7,362 nucleotides of DNA. It comes from an uncultured Selenomonadaceae bacterium (GTDB lineage Bacteria > Bacillota > Negativicutes > Selenomonadales > Selenomonadaceae). Below the pieces are notes generated by a model. The model did no database searches, was not told the origin of the DNA, and saw only the letters and a program-made list of their open reading frames with translations. The stretch covers positions 1-7,362 of the forward strand of contig CATYZV010000085.1 of assembly GCA_958415865.1 (NCBI GenBank). The letters are read 5' to 3'. The position numbers and the translations under genes were made by a program. Shown piece after piece: positions 6,355-7,362 of this stretch. Position 1 is the stretch's first letter. Each line of letters opens with the position of its first letter.

Positions 6355-7248
6355 TTAAGTCTTTTTTATAGTTATCTCCTTAGGATTTTTTAAAGTAAAG
6401 CCGTGCCCCGTAACTTCTGACGTATCCGTTACTATCATGAAAGACGTAGGGTCGATAGCATTGACGATTAGTTTTACCTTGCTGACCTGCGTCAAGCTCA
6501 CCACTACGAATATGACTTTAAGCCCTTTGTGGCTGTAGGCACCTTCACCGTGCATAAACGTAACGCCGCGCCCCAGATACTGCATGATAGAACCGGCCAT
6601 CAGCTCAGCAAAAGGCGACACGATGATTATGAGCTTCTTGCGGTTAAAGCCCGCCACAACCTTATTCGTAACTTCGCCGACGATGTACATGCTGATGAGC
6701 GTATATAGACCGATAGCCACATTGAACAAACCGATGCCGACGAGAATTATCAGCAGATTAAATGCAAACACAACCGTTCCGAGGTCAATAGAATAATACT
6801 TCTTGACGACAGCACCGATGACATCAAAGCCGCCGCCGTTGGAGTTGGCACGAAAGACGATGCCGCAGCCTATCCCGACCAGCACGCCGCCGAAAATAGC
6901 ACCGAGCAGAGGATCTTTTATAAGCTGTGCCCCTTCCAGCAGCTTAGCAGTTATATCGATGCACAGCGACAGCATCACCGTGCCGATGATGGTATCTACA
7001 GCGTAAAGCCTGCCGAATACGCGGTAAGCAATGTAGATGATAGGCAGATTGTAGATGATCAGCTGCAAGCCGATAGGCAGGCTGGTCAGATAGTAGACGA
7101 TGACCGCGATACCGCTCAAGCCGCTTGCCAGCAAATTAGACGGTATGATCAACGCACTGTAGCCAAGACCTTCAATTAGAGAACCGATGAAAATTGTGAG
7201 ATAACGCAGCAGATGAGCTTTGAATTGAGACTGCTTTTTCCTCGCCAT
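6355..7248 (-). CDS. YitT-family membrane protein (DUF161 membrane domain plus C-terminal DUF2179 domain)
   Basis: This 297-residue integral membrane protein has a basic N-terminus (MARKK) and about six hydrophobic segments, near residues 14-34, 42-55, 59-77, 84-102, 114-133 and 156-200 (the last probably two spans). Typical family features are the glycine-rich NGGGFDVIGA at 137-146 and GEVTNKVVAGFNRKK at 191-205 leading out of the membrane. A soluble alpha/beta domain follows from about 206, with GEGAYSHKGLKVIFVVV at 235-250 and DPTSFMIVTDTSEVTGHGF at 266-284, as in DUF2179. The molecular function of the family is not established; transport has been suspected. The ATG has an ideal AGGAGG at 7255-7260, 6 bases upstream. 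It is the first gene of the transcript, 36 bases before speD, so polyamine or precursor movement across the membrane is a reasonable but unproven guess. Confidence 0.93.
   Translation of the reverse strand: MARKKQSQFKAHLLRYLTIFIGSLIEGLGYSALIIPSNLLASGLSGIAVIVYYLTSLPIGLQLIIYNLPIIYIAYRVFGRLYAVDTIIGTVMLSLCIDITAKLLEGAQLIKDPLLGAIFGGVLVGIGCGIVFRANSNGGGFDVIGAVVKKYYSIDLGTVVFAFNLLIILVGIGLFNVAIGLYTLISMYIVGEVTNKVVAGFNRKKLIIIVSPFAELMAGSIMQYLGRGVTFMHGEGAYSHKGLKVIFVVVSLTQVSKVKLIVNAIDPTSFMIVTDTSEVTGHGFTLKNPKEITIKKT
6365..6393 (-). promoter_or_regulatory. Possible internal promoter before speD
   Basis: On the minus strand, TTAAAA (6388-6393, 4 of 6) and TATAAA (6365-6370, 5 of 6) are separated by 17 bases inside the last codons of the YitT gene. 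It would start transcription about 40 bases before speD and let the biosynthetic genes be expressed apart from YitT. The stretch encodes a lysine-rich tail and is A-rich for that reason, so confidence is low. Confidence 0.22.
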
Positions 7249-7254
7249 GATAAA

Positions 7255-7260
7255 CCTCCT
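7255..7260 (-). promoter_or_regulatory. Ribosome binding site of the YitT-family gene
   Basis: A consensus AGGAGG on the minus strand lies 6 bases before the ATG at 7248 and confirms that start. Confidence 0.85.
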
Positions 7261-7303
7261 ATACTTTTGTAATATTTCCGTTGCAATAATCTTAGCAAAT
7301 TGT

Positions 7304-7332
7304 ATTTTAACATATTTAATTATCTATTTGAA
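7304..7332 (-). promoter_or_regulatory. Candidate main promoter of the YitT-polyamine operon
   Basis: On the minus strand a TTCAAA -35 (7327-7332, 4 of 6) is separated by 17 bases from a TAAAAT -10 (7304-7309, 5 of 6), which carries an extended-10 TG one base upstream (7311-7312). Transcription would begin near 7297 and give a leader of about 48 bases. No riboswitch-like or attenuator structure is apparent in so short a leader. Confidence 0.5.
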
Positions 7333-7337
7333 CAGTT

Positions 7338-7359
7338 TTATACTGCTTTAACGGTATAA
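7338..7359. promoter_or_regulatory. Imperfect palindrome upstream of the operon promoter, possible operator
   Basis: TTATAC at 7338-7343 and GTATAA at 7354-7359 form inverted arms around a 10-base centre, with two further symmetric pairs (7345/7352 and 7347/7350). It lies just upstream of the proposed -35 of the operon and could bind a dimeric regulator. Equally it may belong to the promoter of a gene beyond the window, or be a chance dyad in AT-rich DNA. Confidence 0.2.
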
Positions 7360-7362
7360 TCA

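Noticed and set aside
7249..7303. A riboswitch or attenuator in the operon leader
   Set aside because: The predicted leader is only about 48 bases and shows no stable hairpin, T-run terminator or SAM/lysine riboswitch-like motif.
7355..7360. Perfect plus-strand TATAAT as part of a rightward promoter
   Set aside because: The nearest -35-like TTGAAC (7328-7333) is 21 bases away, too far, and no gene is visible in the two bases that remain. It is noted only as part of the palindrome.

Overview
The window holds a six-gene, left-pointing (minus-strand) cluster for polyamine biosynthesis and one right-pointing AraC-type regulator that converges on it. In transcription order the cluster is: a YitT-family membrane protein (7248-6355), SpeD S-adenosylmethionine decarboxylase (6318-5536), a SpeA-type arginine decarboxylase (5481-4030), SpeE spermidine synthase (4013-3156), SpeB agmatinase (3172-2294) and a carboxy(nor)spermidine dehydrogenase, CASDH (2253-1054). 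Gaps are 16-54 bases, speE and speB overlap by 17 bases, and no terminator is visible inside, so this reads as one operon. A plausible extended -10 promoter lies just upstream of the YitT gene, and a strong hairpin at 965-997 closes the operon and also the convergent araC-type gene.

How the genes fit together: SpeA turns arginine into agmatine, SpeB turns agmatine into putrescine and urea, SpeD makes decarboxylated SAM, and SpeE uses it to add an aminopropyl group, giving spermidine. CASDH belongs to a second, SAM-independent route in which putrescine and aspartate semialdehyde are reductively joined to carboxyspermidine. The decarboxylase that finishes that route (CANSDC/NspC) is not in the window, although CASDH is the last gene before the terminator. 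Having both routes in one operon, with the second incomplete locally, is the most interesting biological point here. The order speA-speE-speB also leaves open a route through aminopropylagmatine.

Organism: the SpeD is the long Gram-negative (E. coli) type, while SpeA, SpeB and YitT look Bacillota-like, shine-dalgarno sequences are strong and purine-rich, and base composition is moderate. This mix suggests a Bacillota lineage with Gram-negative-type polyamine genes, such as the Negativicutes (Selenomonas/Megamonas relatives). That placement is inference.

Layout: 1-99 promoter region of the regulator; 100-951 AraC regulator; 952-1053 shared terminator region; 1054-6318 polyamine biosynthesis genes; 6355-7248 YitT membrane protein; 7249-7362 operon promoter region. 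I saw no RNA genes, mobile elements, CRISPR arrays or broken genes. Every protein is full length for its family with its main catalytic residues in place. This looks like a well-kept core metabolic locus rather than an accessory island.
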